Of a stretch of DNA of 64,000 nucleotides, positions 62,379-64,000 are shown piece by piece. Source of the DNA: Sipunculus nudus (taxonomy: Eukaryota; Annelida; Sipuncula; Golfingiida; Sipunculidae); the NCBI GenBank assembly GCA_026874595.1, contig CM049306.1, positions 102,685,142-102,749,141 on the forward strand, written 5' to 3'. The notes under the pieces are model-generated. The model was not told where the DNA came from and ran no database searches. It saw nothing but the letters and a program-made list of their open reading frames with translations. The stretch's first letter is position 1, and each line of letters opens with the position of its first letter. A program made the translations under genes and the position numbers.

Positions 62379-64000
62379 TTAGCGAACTTGTGAGCCTTTG
62401 CGATGGTGTAGCGTCCTCCGTCTTCTGTAAATGAACCCATACTATCTCAAAAATGGCAGGAGCTAGCATCACAAAATTTTATGCAAAAAAATCAGGGAAA
62501 CTTTACAACTTTACAACTTTACAGGGAAAAGGCTAAAAAAAAAACTTTAAAAATCTTTTCCCAAACTGTCCAGTCAAATTGTTCAATAGTTTACAGAAAT
62601 AATCTCTGGAACAATCTCCCTTAAGTTTGTTCGAATGGTTCCAGTTCGTTGAATTTTGGCCGGGATACAAGAAGCTGAACTTAGTCATTTGGCCAAAGAA
62701 GAATACTAAAATTACAATAAAATATCAGAAACGGCTTGAGCTATCATAACCACATTTTATGCAAATGTTGGTCATATGACTCATATTTGAAATTAAGGTT
62801 TTGGTGGCGCCACATGGATCAACCTTATTTTCTACGAGGGTCATCGGTCACCAGTACATAAACCAATAATTTCTCAGGAATAGCGGGAGCTAGCATCCCC
62901 AAATTTTATGCAAAAACCTGTCACATATCAAATGTTGTGGGATTGAGCTTTTTTGTGGCGCCACCATCATTAACTTACTTTTTACCGGGGGGGGGGGGGG
63001 GGTTAAAAAACCTTTGAAAATCTTCTTCTCTGAAATCATTCAACCAAATTGTCCAATATTTCACATAAATGACCCCAGAGACGAGCTCTCTCAAGTTTGT
63101 TCAAATGGTTTGGGTTAGCTGAATTTTGGCCGAGTCACTGGAATATTAACTTAGTCATTTGGCCAAGCAAGCGTACAAACATAATCTCAAAAACGACAGG
63201 AGTTTTGTGCAAATGTGGGTCACATGACTCATATTTGAAATTGCAGTTTTTGTGGCGCCACCTACATCGACCTGGTTCTATAACGTTCAAAAACTTCATA
63301 ATTTTTGCCTCTTTCAGCTTAAAAATGTTTAATAATGAAACGGTCACGCTGAATCGTTTAATTTTTCACAAGAATTATACTAGGGTAAGGTTCTTTCAAT
63401 TGTATTAGAATAGATTGGATTCGTTGATTTTTTATAGAGTCATAGAAAGCCGAAATTGGTCTTGTAGCCATTAGTAAGCCTATTTCAAACTGAGGGCTGC
63501 AATAGTCTTCTTCTGCAACACTGTTGTATCAACTTCTGTAACATTGCACAAAAATGATTCTTAGGAGGCCTTTGTTCAAGTTTACTTAAATGATTTTTGG
63601 TAGAATTATTGGACGTTTAACAATGAAAGGACTGCATCTTTATTATTCTAAGCATTTTGATAAAAAAAAATTTATGGATATGTCAGCTTGAAAAAAAAAC
63701 ATTGTAGTCAAAGTCTTTCAGTATGTGTAAACAGATTTACCAAAAGGCCAATATTGTGTCTGTAGCTGTAAATAGCTTGGCAGACTGCCAACTATTTCAG
63801 ATTTAGCATCAGCAGTAGCTGCAGCTAGCAATTTGTTCCGGTTCACTCGGGGCAACTGCCTTCCTCACCTTAGCTTGGTCAGCCCAGTGCACCTGACTCA
63901 AGAGAAATTTGATGTATTGGCCTGTTATTTGGACATGTCCGTGCATCTTTAATGGCTTTTTCATACACAAGACTGGTGTTGCCACCTAAAATTACTTTTG
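62379..64000 (+). mobile_element. GCGAACCT-family element, cut by the window end
   Basis: TTAGCGAACTTGTGAGC start; collinear with 49366 onward. It lacks the duplicated 473-bp segment and the short-repeat zone at 52000-52540 but keeps the blocks CTCGGGGCAACTGCC and TTGGTCAGCCCA. A 16-base G run lies at 62987-63002. Confidence 0.7.

Overview
This is an AT-rich eukaryotic window with one large spliced gene and a dense field of repeats. It is not bacterial: no compact run of ORFs, and coding exons carry GT..AG borders. The exons encode an orthologue of nischarin (NISCH/IRAS), an animal protein with an N-terminal PX domain, leucine-rich repeats and a long C-terminal region. The repeats (short elements with central tandem arrays, CCGTCCGTC-type runs, subterminal inverted repeats and CTAG/CTTG 3' ends) resemble the 'pearl'/Helentron-like elements described from bivalves, so a bivalve mollusc is my best guess. 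That guess is inference.

Layout. 1-1726: 5' flank with a 243-bp perfect palindrome. 1727-46017: NISCH on the + strand, read here as 17 coding exons whose phases join without a gap into about 1435 codons (human protein about 1504). Exons 1-4 encode the PX domain, exons 7-12 the LRR region, exons 13-16 a linker, and exon 17 (2.5 kb) the C-terminal half. Introns hold almost all the sequence: intron 1 (11.8 kb) has tRNA-derived SINE-like copies, a long inverted repeat, a MITE and two tandem-repeat elements; intron 2 (7.7 kb) has two elements and a local duplication; intron 7 holds a 2.2-kb element; intron 10 a 4.7-kb minisatellite of a 40-bp unit; intron 14 one element; intron 15 a 32-bp array. 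46018-64000: 3' UTR, then only repeats, including nested and head-to-tail copies. The last element runs off the window.

Two themes stand out. (1) Several superficially different repeat families share one plan: subterminal inverted repeats, a 3' hairpin, then CTAG or CTTG followed by T. A filled site and two related empty sites can be compared inside the window. I read them as non-autonomous Helentron/Helitron-like elements. No transposase, Rep/helicase or reverse transcriptase is visible. (2) Local tandem duplications repeatedly cover edges of this gene: the exon 10 acceptor is in triplicate, a matching second donor follows exon 14, the exon 15 donor opens a 32-bp GT..AG array, and the last 15 codons with the stop are repeated in the 3' UTR. 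The C-terminal half of the protein also reads as an A-B-A-B set of probable PH-like modules.

All exon borders come from reading splice signals, phase and similarity to recalled nischarin; no transcript data were available.
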